From Rhodospirillales bacterium (GTDB lineage: Bacteria; Pseudomonadota; Alphaproteobacteria; MPNO01; UBA2964): a stretch of DNA of 14,497 nt. Made by a program: the position numbers and the translations under genes. Where the stretch lies: assembly GCA_002727395.1 (NCBI GenBank), contig PBWY01000057.1:1-14497 (forward strand), given 5' to 3'. Numbering within the stretch: the stretch's first letter is position 1; each line of letters opens with the position of its first letter. Of the stretch, positions 1-5,795 are shown piece by piece. The notes beneath the pieces were generated by a model. The model was not told where the DNA came from. It searched no databases and worked only from the letters and a program-made list of their open reading frames with translations.

Positions 1-152
1 GCACCCGCACAACCTAAGGCACCCGCACAACCTAAAGCACCCGCACAACCTAAAGCACCGGCACCGGCTAAAGTACCAAACCCCGGACCGGGGCCAGGAC
101 CAGGACCACAACCAGGACCAGGACCAGGACCAGGACCAGGACCAGGACCAGG
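1..152 (+). repeat. In-frame tandem repeats coding Ala/Pro and Gly-Pro
   Basis: An 18-bp unit (GCACCCGCACAACCTAAA) is repeated three times at 1-54, with a diverged fourth copy following. A GGACCA hexamer is then repeated six times at 115-150, with related units from about 85. Later the segment CCGGGAACACCTGGAAAA recurs three times between about 178 and 290. All units are multiples of three, so length changes would keep the frame. These tracts are prone to slippage and to mis-assembly. Confidence 0.85.
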
Positions 153-660
153 AAAACCGCCAAAAACACCACCACCACCGGGAACGCCTGGAAAAAAACC
201 CCCCCCGCCAAAAACACCACCGCCACCGCCACCGGGAACACCTGGAAAAACAGCACCACCGCCACCGGGAACACCTGGAAAAAAACCACCCCCGGCAATT
301 CTTAAATTATCGGGTAAAAAAATAAAAGGAAAAATAAAAAATAATCAAGATAAGGCAACCCCGGACCGTGTAGGTTGGAAACAAGGTAAAAATTATATTA
401 GCGTTAATTTAGTTAATAAAAAAATTAAATACAGTTCCAAAAAACAGGGAATTTTTAGGAATATAAAACCAGGGGATAAACCAAAAGAAACATTTACCGT
501 GCTAGAATCAACGGCCAAAATACCAAAAATAAAAAAATTAAACCTGGGCAAATTTACGGTTAATATAAAACCTAATAAATTAGATTTTCAAAAAAATAAT
601 TCTAATTTATTCCCATTTAAAAGAATTACAAAAATAAACAAATTAAAGCACCGGGGTTAA
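1..660 (+). CDS. Proline/glycine-repeat protein, 5' end missing
   Basis: Reading frame 1 is open from the first base to a TAA at 658-660 (219 residues visible), so the start lies outside the window. The visible part begins with three APAQPK units, then a (GP)n tract, then Pro-rich blocks ending in PGTPGK. From about residue 100 it becomes a lysine-rich, probably beta-rich domain with hydrophobic/polar alternation (around VGWKQGKNYISV). The repeats look like a flexible stalk or linker joining two domains, as in surface or virion proteins. The family is not recognised. The stop is followed after one base by the ATG of a small membrane peptide, so the two are probably co-transcribed. The run of prolines is unusual in such A+T-rich DNA. 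The opposite-strand open frame over the repeats is a shadow. Confidence 0.75.
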   Translation, partial: APAQPKAPAQPKAPAQPKAPAPAKVPNPGPGPGPGPQPGPGPGPGPGPGPGKPPKTPPPPGTPGKKPPPPKTPPPPPPGTPGKTAPPPPGTPGKKPPPAILKLSGKKIKGKIKNNQDKATPDRVGWKQGKNYISVNLVNKKIKYSSKKQGIFRNIKPGDKPKETFTVLESTAKIPKIKKLNLGKFTVNIKPNKLDFQKNNSNLFPFKRITKINKLKHRG

Positions 661-661
661 T

Positions 662-754
662 ATGAATGAAAACAGTTTACCAATTTGGGTAAGTCTAATA
701 ATTATATTATTTACTATAATTTTTGTTGTCCAAAATGGTAAAATATTTATATAA
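662..754 (+). CDS. Small single-span membrane peptide, 30 residues
   Basis: The ATG at 662 lies one base after the stop of the proline-repeat gene. The frame encodes 30 residues: a short polar N-terminus (MNENSLPIW), one hydrophobic helix at about residues 8-23 (VSLIIILFTIIFVV), and a short tail ending in KIFI. It resembles in size and layout the other roughly 30-38 residue membrane peptides here (at 5616, 6840 and 13332). Minor coat proteins pVII and pIX of filamentous phages are also 32-33 residues, but sequence similarity cannot be claimed. It could be chance, yet the tight coupling to the upstream gene and the clean hydrophobic profile favour a real gene. Confidence 0.5.
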   Translation: MNENSLPIWVSLIIILFTIIFVVQNGKIFI

Positions 755-769
755 GGTATTTAAATTTTT

Positions 770-962
770 TTTTACCCCCCAAATTACCCCCAGGGTTACC
801 CCCCGGCAATTTGGTTCTTATAGGGGCCTAAATGATCTAAATATTTATAAATCAAGTTTAGGAGGGGTTGCGGAGTGGCTTAACGCACCTGTCTTGAAAA
901 CATAATTTTATAAGTTCTATAAATAGATTTTACCCCCCAAATTACCCCCCAACTATAAGAAC
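770..962 (+). other. Probable attP: tRNA-Ser core flanked by integrase arm sites
   Basis: The centre (861-902) matches the first half of a tRNA-Ser(UGA). On its left TTACCCCC(C) occurs at 772, 784 and 796, and on its right at 930 and 942, in each case exactly 12 bp apart. A 22-bp segment at 770-791 is repeated identically at 928-949. An outer inverted pair, GTTCTTATAG (814-823) and CTATAAGAAC (953-962), also flanks the core. This matches the layout of lambda-type attachment sites, with core sites in the middle and arm sites for the integrase N-terminal domain on both sides. The integrase gene begins immediately to the right and reads towards the site. Arms on both sides suggest an unrecombined attP rather than attL or attR. 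Confidence 0.75.
861..902 (+). other. tRNA-Ser(UGA) 5' half (attachment core, not a functional tRNA)
   Basis: The sequence has an acceptor 5' strand GGAGGGG (861-867), a D-stem GCG/CGC (870-872 with 884-886), a D-loop with AGTGG, and an anticodon stem CCTGT followed by loop CTTGAAA (893-899, anticodon TGA). It then matches ACA before diverging to TAATT where GG would be expected. No variable arm, T-arm or 3' end follows, so it is not a complete gene. GGA at the 5' end is usual for bacterial tRNA-Ser, whereas archaeal tRNA-Ser normally begins GCC. Crossover in the anticodon stem-loop is typical of tyrosine integrases. A TATAAA at 846-851 lies where a promoter could drive the tRNA rebuilt at one junction. 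Confidence 0.8.
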
Positions 963-982
963 TTTTAATAACTAATTTCTAA

Positions 983-1027
983 TTTTTGAGTATAAAAATT
1001 GATAAAATCCGGCAGCCGGATTTTATT
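983..1027 (-). terminator. Stem-loop terminator of the integrase operon (copy A of a 45-bp repeat)
   Basis: Read on the minus strand, ATAAAATCCGGC is followed by T and its perfect complement GCCGGATTTTAT (12-bp arms), then CAATTTTTATAC. It begins at the stop codon of the integrase. A 42/45 identical copy lies in the opposite orientation at 7995-8039. Confidence 0.75.
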
Positions 1028-2150
1028 CTAAAATCTCTAATTTTTTAAGCTCCGTTTTTATTTGATCTTGGGCCGGGTGTACGTAAAAATCATAGGTTGT
1101 ACGTATTGATTTATGGCCCATTACATATTTAACGTATTCGGGGTTAGATACCTCAATCAAATTACTAGCCAGGTTATGCCTTAATTCGTGCGTAACTATA
1201 TTTCTAATGCCCGCATTTTTACACACTCTTTTAATTGTGTGTAATATGGTACTAGGATATTTATAATAATCACCGTTTACCCTCGTAAATATATGACTGT
1301 CTTTATTTACATTTAACCCCCTGGCCTCAAATTCCTTAGATTGTCTAATTGCCCAGGTGTCCAGGGCATTTATAACTAATTCGTTTACTATTGGTATTTG
1401 TCGGGTTCTGTGGTTTTTAACGTGCCTGGTCCCCCTGGTGCCATCTTGATTGTCGGCAATTTGGTTTTCTATATAAAATGTGTGGTTTTTTTTGTCATAA
1501 TTTGACCATTTTAACCCCGTACATTCAGAGGCTCTAATACCTGTAAAACTTATAAGTAATATAGCCGGTTCTAATCGTTCTTTTTTTAATTCTCTAAAAA
1601 ATAGTTTTATATCTTCTTTATTTATTCTGTCCCGCTTATATATTCTTTTAGGTTTAGGAATTTTTAGACTTGGCACGGTTGATATAGATTTTTTTGATCT
1701 AGCAAATTCCAGGATAGATATTAATAATTCTTTATTTTGTTTTATTGTTGAGGTTGAATAATTTTTATTAATCAAATAATCAATAAATTGATTGCAATTA
1801 GTATCATTAAATTTATTAATTGGAATATCACCAAAAAACCCCAAAATATTAATTTTGAAATTTGTTAATTTTTGTTTACGCCAGGAATAAACCAGGCTCT
1901 TTTGATATGGCTGATTCATAAAGCTAGTAAAAACATAAGTTATTAAAGTTTTATTAGATTTTAATAAAATTTCAGAATTAATAAGATCTTCATAATCTGA
2001 TAATTTTTTCTTAGCATTTTCAAGGCTATTAACTACAGTTTCTAAGCGGTGCCCGGCCTTATCTCTTTTGGACCTAACGCGGTAATAATTTTTATTATTT
2101 ATTTTTTTTATAGATATACCAGGGGGCAAACTATTATTTTTTTTACTCAT
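1023..2150 (-). CDS. int: Tyrosine integrase
   Basis: This is a site-specific recombinase that would insert and excise the element at the tRNA-Ser site next to it. From the ATG at 2150 it is 375 residues. The N-terminus (about 1-60) is basic and fits an arm-binding domain. About 65-165 looks like the SAM-like core-binding domain. The catalytic domain follows, with Arg206 (TGIRASE), Lys245 (KNHRTRQIP), HELR (His321, Arg324), His346 (MGHKS) and nucleophile Tyr356 (YDFYVH). All expected residues are present, so it should be active. The frame extends upstream to 2222, but the ATG at 2150 makes an 8-base ATGAGTAA overlap with the repressor stop, suggesting translational coupling. No clear Shine-Dalgarno precedes either start. 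Confidence 0.93.
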   Translation of the reverse strand: MSKKNNSLPPGISIKKINNKNYYRVRSKRDKAGHRLETVVNSLENAKKKLSDYEDLINSEILLKSNKTLITYVFTSFMNQPYQKSLVYSWRKQKLTNFKINILGFFGDIPINKFNDTNCNQFIDYLINKNYSTSTIKQNKELLISILEFARSKKSISTVPSLKIPKPKRIYKRDRINKEDIKLFFRELKKERLEPAILLISFTGIRASECTGLKWSNYDKKNHTFYIENQIADNQDGTRGTRHVKNHRTRQIPIVNELVINALDTWAIRQSKEFEARGLNVNKDSHIFTRVNGDYYKYPSTILHTIKRVCKNAGIRNIVTHELRHNLASNLIEVSNPEYVKYVMGHKSIRTTYDFYVHPAQDQIKTELKKLEILE

Positions 2151-2976
2151 TTTGGCCCAATATTGCGTTTTGAGGTGCTTTAACAATTTTTTCGGTAGTG
2201 TTTTCCCACTCTTCAGCCCCACGGCCTGTATTATTGTAATTTGGTTGGGTTTGGTAAGGCCTAGAAACTAACGTATTATCTATGGCCCGTATATATTGAA
2301 TAACTTTCCCCACAAATTGATTTTCATATAATGGGAGCATGTCGGCATTTTTGGTATTATTTACACGCCAAAATAAAAGGCCGTTTTTTTCTACAATTTC
2401 AACTATTGATAGTCCAGGGGTTCCAAATGCAACACGGTTCATGCTCCAAATTGCCCCAATTCCTGGACTAGGCGCGCTATTAGTTTGGATAACTAGGCGA
2501 TCATTTGGAATGATAACAGGCTCTAAATTTTTTGTTTGATAATGAATTAATATTAATTCTCTATTGCTTACTTTATTTCGGCTCCAATAAATATAATCTA
2601 TTGGTTGAGGCGTGCCGGCTATTGTGTAATCTGAATGTAAATATACAGGTATTTCAACGGGTAACGAATTACTAATTTTCATATAAAAACTATCTAAAAC
2701 CTCTTGTAAATCTAAATTACCCATTGCCATTGTTGGGTTAATATCTATTATTTGCCCTGGTGTGGTCCCATAAATTGCGGATAATTTAATTAAATCTTCG
2801 GTGCTAATTGCAATGGCCCCGGCCTCAATTTGAGATAACCAGGCGGGGGATTTGTCCATTAATTTTGAAATTTCGCGTTGAGATTTATTCGCTAGTTTTC
2901 GGGCATTTATTAGCCGATCTGAAATTATTTTTTTTAAAGAATTGTGTTTTTCTAGGTTTGTATGGTACTTATTCAT
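2143..2976 (-). CDS. CI-like lysogeny repressor (HTH plus degenerate S24-like domain)
   Basis: It is 277 residues long. An XRE/Cro-CI helix-turn-helix occupies about residues 16-78 (recognition region KSPAWLSQIEAG, followed by ISTEDLIKLSAIYG). The C-terminal half (about 105-230) resembles the LexA/CI dimerisation and peptidase fold: LEPVIIPNDRLVI aligns with the usual S-M-x-P-x-I-x-x-G-D motif, and a G-x-I-W strand follows. The serine is absent (Asn-Leu-Glu-Pro), and no lysine is visible where the dyad lysine should be, so RecA-dependent self-cleavage is unlikely. A low-complexity tail of about 45 residues ends the protein. It is divergent from the early operon and upstream of int. It probably represses the rightward early promoter and regulates itself through operators at about 3022-3088. 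Confidence 0.88.
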   Translation of the reverse strand: MNKYHTNLEKHNSLKKIISDRLINARKLANKSQREISKLMDKSPAWLSQIEAGAIAISTEDLIKLSAIYGTTPGQIIDINPTMAMGNLDLQEVLDSFYMKISNSLPVEIPVYLHSDYTIAGTPQPIDYIYWSRNKVSNRELILIHYQTKNLEPVIIPNDRLVIQTNSAPSPGIGAIWSMNRVAFGTPGLSIVEIVEKNGLLFWRVNNTKNADMLPLYENQFVGKVIQYIRAIDNTLVSRPYQTQPNYNNTGRGAEEWENTTEKIVKAPQNAILGQNE

Positions 2977-3132
2977 TTACTTAATTTTTTACTTGTTGGC
3001 ATTACTATTATAACTTAACTGTTTAGGCTAAATAATCATTAAATTATTATAAAAAAAATTGATCTAATTTGCACCTATTTAGCCCTAATAAGCATAAATA
3101 TAGTTGCGCTAAACATTATCAATATGTTATAT
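2977..3132. promoter_or_regulatory. Divergent promoter/operator region
   Basis: Leftward, TATAAT on the minus strand at 3012-3007 is a good -10 for the repressor, with a weak TTATTT 17 bp upstream of it. Rightward, TTGCGC (3104-3109), 17 bp, then TTATAT (3127-3132) is a plausible promoter for the early operon. Related palindromic TTTAG/CTAAA elements lie at 3022-3032 (TTTAGGCTAAA, between the leftward -35 and -10) and at 3079-3088 (TTAGCCCTAA). A half site CTAAAC at 3109-3114 overlaps the rightward promoter. These are candidate repressor operators. Assignment is by eye. Confidence 0.5.
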
Positions 3133-3245
3133 TTCTAATTGTGGGGGTTGCCTCTTCTAGTTTATTAGAATTAAGCATATTGGGTTTAGAACGGTACGCC
3201 CCCCACACCAAAAATAAAAATAGTGATAGGAAAGGAGCAAAGCAA

Positions 3246-3503
3246 ATGACAACGACAGGCGAAATAATACCTATGCAATTTTATTGCATTAATACCACTT
3301 GTGATAATAACGGTTATCGGTGGGCATTTAGCCAAAATGGTTACACCCTGGTTTGTGGAAATAATGATTGTTTAGATTTTATAAAAAATCATTCAACTAA
3401 AAGAGATAAACCGGACCTCGATAAATTGGCCACCGAGTTAATAGATCAAGGGCACAAAATAAAAGATTATAAATCAATGTTATACGTTGATTTGAGTAAA
3501 TAA
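3246..3503 (+). CDS. Small zinc-ribbon protein, first early gene
   Basis: It is 85 residues long. Two CxxxxC pairs, Cys14/Cys19 and Cys37/Cys42, are 18 residues apart on either side of a short beta-like segment (YRWAFSQNGYTLV), which is a zinc-ribbon pattern. The C-terminal half is helical and charged. The open frame extends back to an ATG at 3069, but AAAGGAG at 3231-3237 sits 8 bases before the ATG at 3246, and the upstream part reads through the promoter region, so 3246 is preferred. As the first gene opposite the repressor it could be a Cro-like or antirepressor regulator, but it has no HTH. A nucleic-acid or protein-binding role is only an inference. Confidence 0.75.
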   Translation: MTTTGEIIPMQFYCINTTCDNNGYRWAFSQNGYTLVCGNNDCLDFIKNHSTKRDKPDLDKLATELIDQGHKIKDYKSMLYVDLSK

Positions 3504-3510
3504 AACAAGT

Positions 3511-3539
3511 AAAAACGGGCCCCAGGCGGGCCCGTTTTT
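3511..3539 (+). terminator. Strong intrinsic terminator or attenuator
   Basis: AAAAACGGGCCC (3511-3522) and GGGCCCGTTTTT (3528-3539) form a perfect 12-bp stem with a CAGGC loop. The 3' arm ends in five T residues, so it can work on the plus strand, and the A run of the 5' arm gives a similar signal on the minus strand. It separates the zinc-ribbon gene from the next ATG, only 15 bases downstream. Confidence 0.85.
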
Positions 3540-3553
3540 AGAAAGAAAAACAA

Positions 3554-3805
3554 ATGAGTAAAAAGGAAATGATAGATAAATATTTAGATAAATTATCTTG
3601 GTATGAAGAATACAAAAGAATGTTACTTATCAATGAGGGTTTAACTGAACAGCAACATTATTTAAATAATACAATCTTTGATTATAAACAAAAAATAAAC
3701 GATCAAGAATTGATTATTTCAAAATTAAGGAATCAATTAAAAAACATTTTTAATACATGCAAATCAAACATTAACATTGAAAAAATTGAAGAGGATAAAA
3801 ATTGA
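3554..3805 (+). CDS. Small coiled-coil protein of unknown function
   Basis: It is 83 residues, highly charged and predicted almost wholly helical. Heptad-like spacing of Ile/Leu runs from about residue 25 to 75 (NTIFDYKQKINDQELIISKL and onward). There is one cysteine and no catalytic motif. The ATG follows the terminator by 15 bases with no obvious Shine-Dalgarno or room for its own promoter, so expression probably needs read-through of that terminator. Its TGA overlaps the TTG start of the next gene (TTGA), implying coupled translation with the excisionase-like protein. The family is not recognised. Confidence 0.7.
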   Translation: MSKKEMIDKYLDKLSWYEEYKRMLLINEGLTEQQHYLNNTIFDYKQKINDQELIISKLRNQLKNIFNTCKSNINIEKIEEDKN

Positions 3806-4029
3806 ATCAAGCGCTAGAATTACAAGCATACAAAGAAACTAAAATGTTATCAATTAACGAGGTTGCGGAACGCCTGGGAATTAGTAAAAACAAAGTCCGC
3901 GAGTTTATAAATTCGGGTGAGTTAGCTAGCTTAAAATATTCGGATAGGATTACTAAAGTTAGATTAATTGATCTTGAATTATTTAACACTAAAAATAGAA
4001 ATAATAATCGGTTTGACTATAAATTATAA
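3802..4029 (+). CDS. Excisionase-like / MerR-type HTH DNA-binding protein
   Basis: It is 75 residues from a TTG start. Residues 15-55 (MLSINEVAERLGISKNKVREFINSGELASL, then YSDRITKVRLIDLELF) match the small winged HTH of the excise/HTH_17 family, where a helix-turn-helix is followed by a two-stranded wing. Such proteins serve as Xis recombination directionality factors or as small regulators. GAGG at 3791-3794, 7 bases before TTG 3802, supports that start. An ATG at 3844 is an alternative that keeps the HTH intact. Given the integrase and attachment site in the window, a directionality role is likely but not shown, and it could instead serve the second recombinase at 5796. Confidence 0.8.
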   Translation: MNQALELQAYKETKMLSINEVAERLGISKNKVREFINSGELASLKYSDRITKVRLIDLELFNTKNRNNNRFDYKL

Positions 4030-4070
4030 TTTTAGTTATGCTAAAGTTTTGTTAAGCTAGATTAAATGAA

Positions 4071-4097
4071 TTGGGCCCCGTGATAGGTGGGGCCCAA
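4071..4097. other. G+C-rich hairpin between genes
   Basis: TTGGGCCCC (4071-4079) and GGGGCCCAA (4089-4097) form a perfect 9-bp stem with a 9-base loop. On the plus strand it is followed by AAAAACAC rather than T, so it is not a standard plus-strand terminator. Its core GGGCCCC is shared with the terminator at 3511-3539. It could pause transcription, protect the mRNA end, or end minus-strand transcripts. Confidence 0.6.
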
Positions 4098-4133
4098 AAA
4101 CACAAAAAACCCAACAAGCAAATTAGGTAAATT

Positions 4134-4982
4134 ATGTTAAAAACCATTATACACGATTCAAATAAATCATATTTAGACAATAGAAAAGATTTAATAGTTT
4201 TCTTAGATTCCAGGGGGTATAAAACCCCGCATTATATAGCCAACGATATAGAAGATAATAAAATCTTAAGTTATTACCTGGTAAACATTGCCATAGTATT
4301 AACAGACAATGCCCAGGATTCATATAAAGAAAAAATCACAAATTGGGGCGGGTTATTTTATTGGATTCTACAAAGTTTAAGGGTTCATTCTTTATTTTGT
4401 GATTTTCACAAACCAAATTTTAACGGTGTTTTTTTTGACGATCTAAATAATATGAATTGTGGTTTTATGGCTCCACAAAGTATAGAAAACGACTTAACCG
4501 GGCCAAGTAACCAGGATTTATATAATTATCTTTTGGACAATGTCCCAGGGGTAAATTATCTAAACGAAAATTTAAAATATACCAAACAATCAAATTTAAA
4601 TATTTCTCAAATTTTACTTAACTTTAAAGAATTAATTAACATGTTAAATATTAATAAATTAAATAATAATAATACCTATATAGTTAAACATGTTAAACAT
4701 GTTGCGGGCGCGCGCGCCCGCGTACGCGAGATAGATAATAATTTTTTAAATCAGATAAAGATTAATAAATCTAATGACATTATAGACATATCAAATAAAA
4801 ATCTTGGTTATCAAATTTGTTATCCATATAAATTAGATCAATTAGTTAATAGGAATATAGAAAAAAAAGAAAAAAAAGTTGCGCATAAAAAAGAAAAAAA
4901 TTTTGTAGGTTCTCCAGGGTTAGAAAATATGGACAATTATTTAATTGAGGCCCAGGACAGAATTATTAAGGGGGAAATATGA
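4134..4982 (+). CDS. Uncharacterised protein, possible replication initiator/organiser
   Basis: It is 282 residues and no family is recognised. The N-terminal part (1-165) looks globular, with aromatic-rich segments (TNWGGLFYWILQSLRVHSLF). Residues about 166-215 are Asn/Ile-rich and probably flexible (NINKLNNNNTYIVKHVKHV, then AGARARVRE). About 240-256 is very lysine-rich, and a short C-terminal helix ends the protein. The DNA for the flexible middle holds 9-bp direct repeats and an 18-bp G+C palindrome (4683-4728). An origin nested in the linker-coding part of an initiator gene is known for lambda O-type proteins, and this gene sits in the early operon, so a replication role is suggested by analogy only. 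No HUH, relaxase or helicase motif was seen. Its end overlaps the next ATG (ATGA). Confidence 0.75.
   Translation: MLKTIIHDSNKSYLDNRKDLIVFLDSRGYKTPHYIANDIEDNKILSYYLVNIAIVLTDNAQDSYKEKITNWGGLFYWILQSLRVHSLFCDFHKPNFNGVFFDDLNNMNCGFMAPQSIENDLTGPSNQDLYNYLLDNVPGVNYLNENLKYTKQSNLNISQILLNFKELINMLNINKLNNNNTYIVKHVKHVAGARARVREIDNNFLNQIKINKSNDIIDISNKNLGYQICYPYKLDQLVNRNIEKKEKKVAHKKEKNFVGSPGLENMDNYLIEAQDRIIKGEI
4683..4728. repeat. Direct repeats plus G+C palindrome (origin candidate)
   Basis: GTTAAACAT is tandemly repeated at 4683-4691 and 4692-4700. The perfect palindrome GCGGGCGCGCGCGCCCGC follows (4704-4721), overlapped by the palindrome CGCGTACGCG (4719-4728). A further palindrome, TTAACATGTTAA, lies at 4636-4647, and AACATGTT recurs across the repeats. 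This is the most G+C-rich, alternating CG stretch in a very A+T-rich gene. Confidence 0.6.
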
Positions 4983-5188
4983 AATTTGATTTTATGAATT
5001 TTTTAATTTTTATAAATATGTTATTGCCCGTTATTTTAACGGTAATAATTTTTTATAATATGTACGCTATTTTTTTATCTGAAAGTTTTTTAGGGTACAA
5101 AAAAAAACGCTTATTTTTAAATAAGAATCGGAGCACCCGATTAAATAGCCGGCTAATTGCCGAGAATGAAAGGACAAAAGACTTTTAA
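4979..5188 (+). CDS. Small membrane protein with basic tail
   Basis: It is 69 residues: one long hydrophobic segment at about 7-33 (FLIFINMLLPVILTVIIFYN), then a strongly basic cytoplasmic-type tail (KKKRLFLNKNRSTRLNSR). The ATG overlaps the stop of the preceding gene, so the two are translationally coupled. By the positive-inside rule the tail should face the cytoplasm. No family is recognised. A holin-like, minor virion or replication-anchoring role is possible but nothing distinguishes these. Confidence 0.7.
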   Translation: MKFDFMNFLIFINMLLPVILTVIIFYNMYAIFLSESFLGYKKKRLFLNKNRSTRLNSRLIAENERTKDF

Positions 5189-5266
5189 TTATGTAACAAA
5201 ATTGAATTATTATTATTCATGTTTTCACAAGCTAAAGATTAAATAAGACGTTCAATTATGCTAGTT

Positions 5267-5312
5267 CCCCTGGATAAAAAAAAATAAGGTAAAAATTAAA
5301 TATCTCCAGGGG
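5267..5312. repeat. Inverted repeat in intergenic DNA
   Basis: CCCCTGGA (5267-5274) and TCCAGGGG (5305-5312) are perfect complements separated by 30 A+T-rich bases, ending 20 bases before the next start codon. Each arm contains a CCWGG site. It might be an mRNA leader hairpin or a protein-binding pair. The 144-base gap from 5189 to 5331 shows nothing else convincing. Confidence 0.45.
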
Positions 5313-5331
5313 ACATAATTAAATTTATATT

Positions 5332-5613
5332 ATGGATAATTCAAATTATGAAAAATATATTTTTGATCTTGATTTAAAAATAAAAGAAATTGAAATTAAA
5401 CATTTTGGCCTAGATACTGATTATATAAAATGGGTAAATGAGGACCGCCCACCAATTCAAAACGTAGACGATTTAATTAAATATTTTGATGACCTTTTAC
5501 AAGCCTTTAAGGTTGCAACCAATACCCCGCATGCCCTTGATTATTCTTGTTGGTGTCATAATTGTAAACTAACAAATTTTAGCCAGGACCGGACACCCTG
5601 GGGGAAAAATTAA
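5332..5613 (+). CDS. Small acidic protein with CxC-x2-C motif
   Basis: It is 93 residues. The first 65 are helical and charged (DLDLKIKEIEIKHFG, then VDDLIKYFDDLLQAF). The C-terminal part carries SCWCHNC, three cysteines and a histidine that could bind a metal, though a complete four-ligand site is not obvious. No membrane segment is seen. It lies in the early operon between membrane proteins, and the following 32-residue gene begins 2 bases after its stop. The family and function are not recognised. Confidence 0.65.
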   Translation: MDNSNYEKYIFDLDLKIKEIEIKHFGLDTDYIKWVNEDRPPIQNVDDLIKYFDDLLQAFKVATNTPHALDYSCWCHNCKLTNFSQDRTPWGKN

Positions 5614-5615
5614 AA

Positions 5616-5714
5616 ATGTTTTTATTTAAAATTTTAATGTTGCCGTTTACCCTACTCAAATATTTATTAATATTGCTTATCCTGGGGGGCATTGTATTTC
5701 TAATAATTAGATGA
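5616..5714 (+). CDS. Small membrane peptide, 32 residues
   Basis: The ATG at 5616 comes 2 bases after the previous stop. The product is almost entirely hydrophobic (MFLFKILMLPFTLLKYLLIL, then LILGGIVFLIIR), with two lysines and a terminal arginine, so it is probably a single bent helix or two short helices in the membrane. A one-base gap separates its TGA from the inverted repeat at 5716. The size recalls pVII/pIX-type coat proteins or small holin-like peptides, but no homology can be claimed. Confidence 0.5.
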   Translation: MFLFKILMLPFTLLKYLLILLILGGIVFLIIR

Positions 5715-5715
5715 G

Positions 5716-5760
5716 GTTACAAAATATAGTATTTTGTAACTTATATGCTATTATATAAGT
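5716..5760. repeat. Adjacent inverted repeats upstream of second recombinase
   Basis: GTTACAAAATA (5716-5726), TAG, TATTTTGTAAC (5730-5740) is a perfect inverted repeat with 11-bp arms. It is followed immediately by ACTTATAT (5739-5746), GCTATT, ATATAAGT (5753-5760), a perfect repeat with 8-bp arms and a 6-bp centre. Either could be an operator for the downstream gene or a crossover site. A 6-bp centre between symmetric arms is the geometry of dif/XerCD-like sites. Confidence 0.6.
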
Positions 5761-5795
5761 GCGATAAGGTGCCATTTATTAGGATATATATATAA

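Noticed and set aside
68..298. Minus-strand valine/phenylalanine-rich open frame
   Set aside because: It is the reverse-strand shadow of the Pro/Gly repeats, produced by repeat composition.
1..300. CRISPR array from the regular repeats
   Set aside because: The repeats are short, contiguous, coding and without spacers.
861..902. A functional tRNA-Ser gene
   Set aside because: Only the 5' half is present. The anticodon stem 3' side breaks after ACA, and there is no variable arm, T-arm or 3' end.
723..905. Open frame of 60 codons across the attachment site
   Set aside because: It runs through the tRNA half and arm repeats, overlaps the 30-residue membrane frame in another phase, and has no coding character.
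2151..2222. Upstream extension of the integrase to 2222
   Set aside because: It would overlap the repressor by 80 bases. The ATG at 2150 gives a compact coupled overlap and retains all domains.
3069..3245. N-terminal extension of the zinc-ribbon gene to ATG 3069
   Set aside because: It covers candidate operators and promoter, and a strong AAAGGAG precedes the ATG at 3246.
4134..4982. Rolling-circle Rep (HUH) protein
   Set aside because: No His-hydrophobic-His motif followed by a suitably placed Tyr-containing motif was seen.
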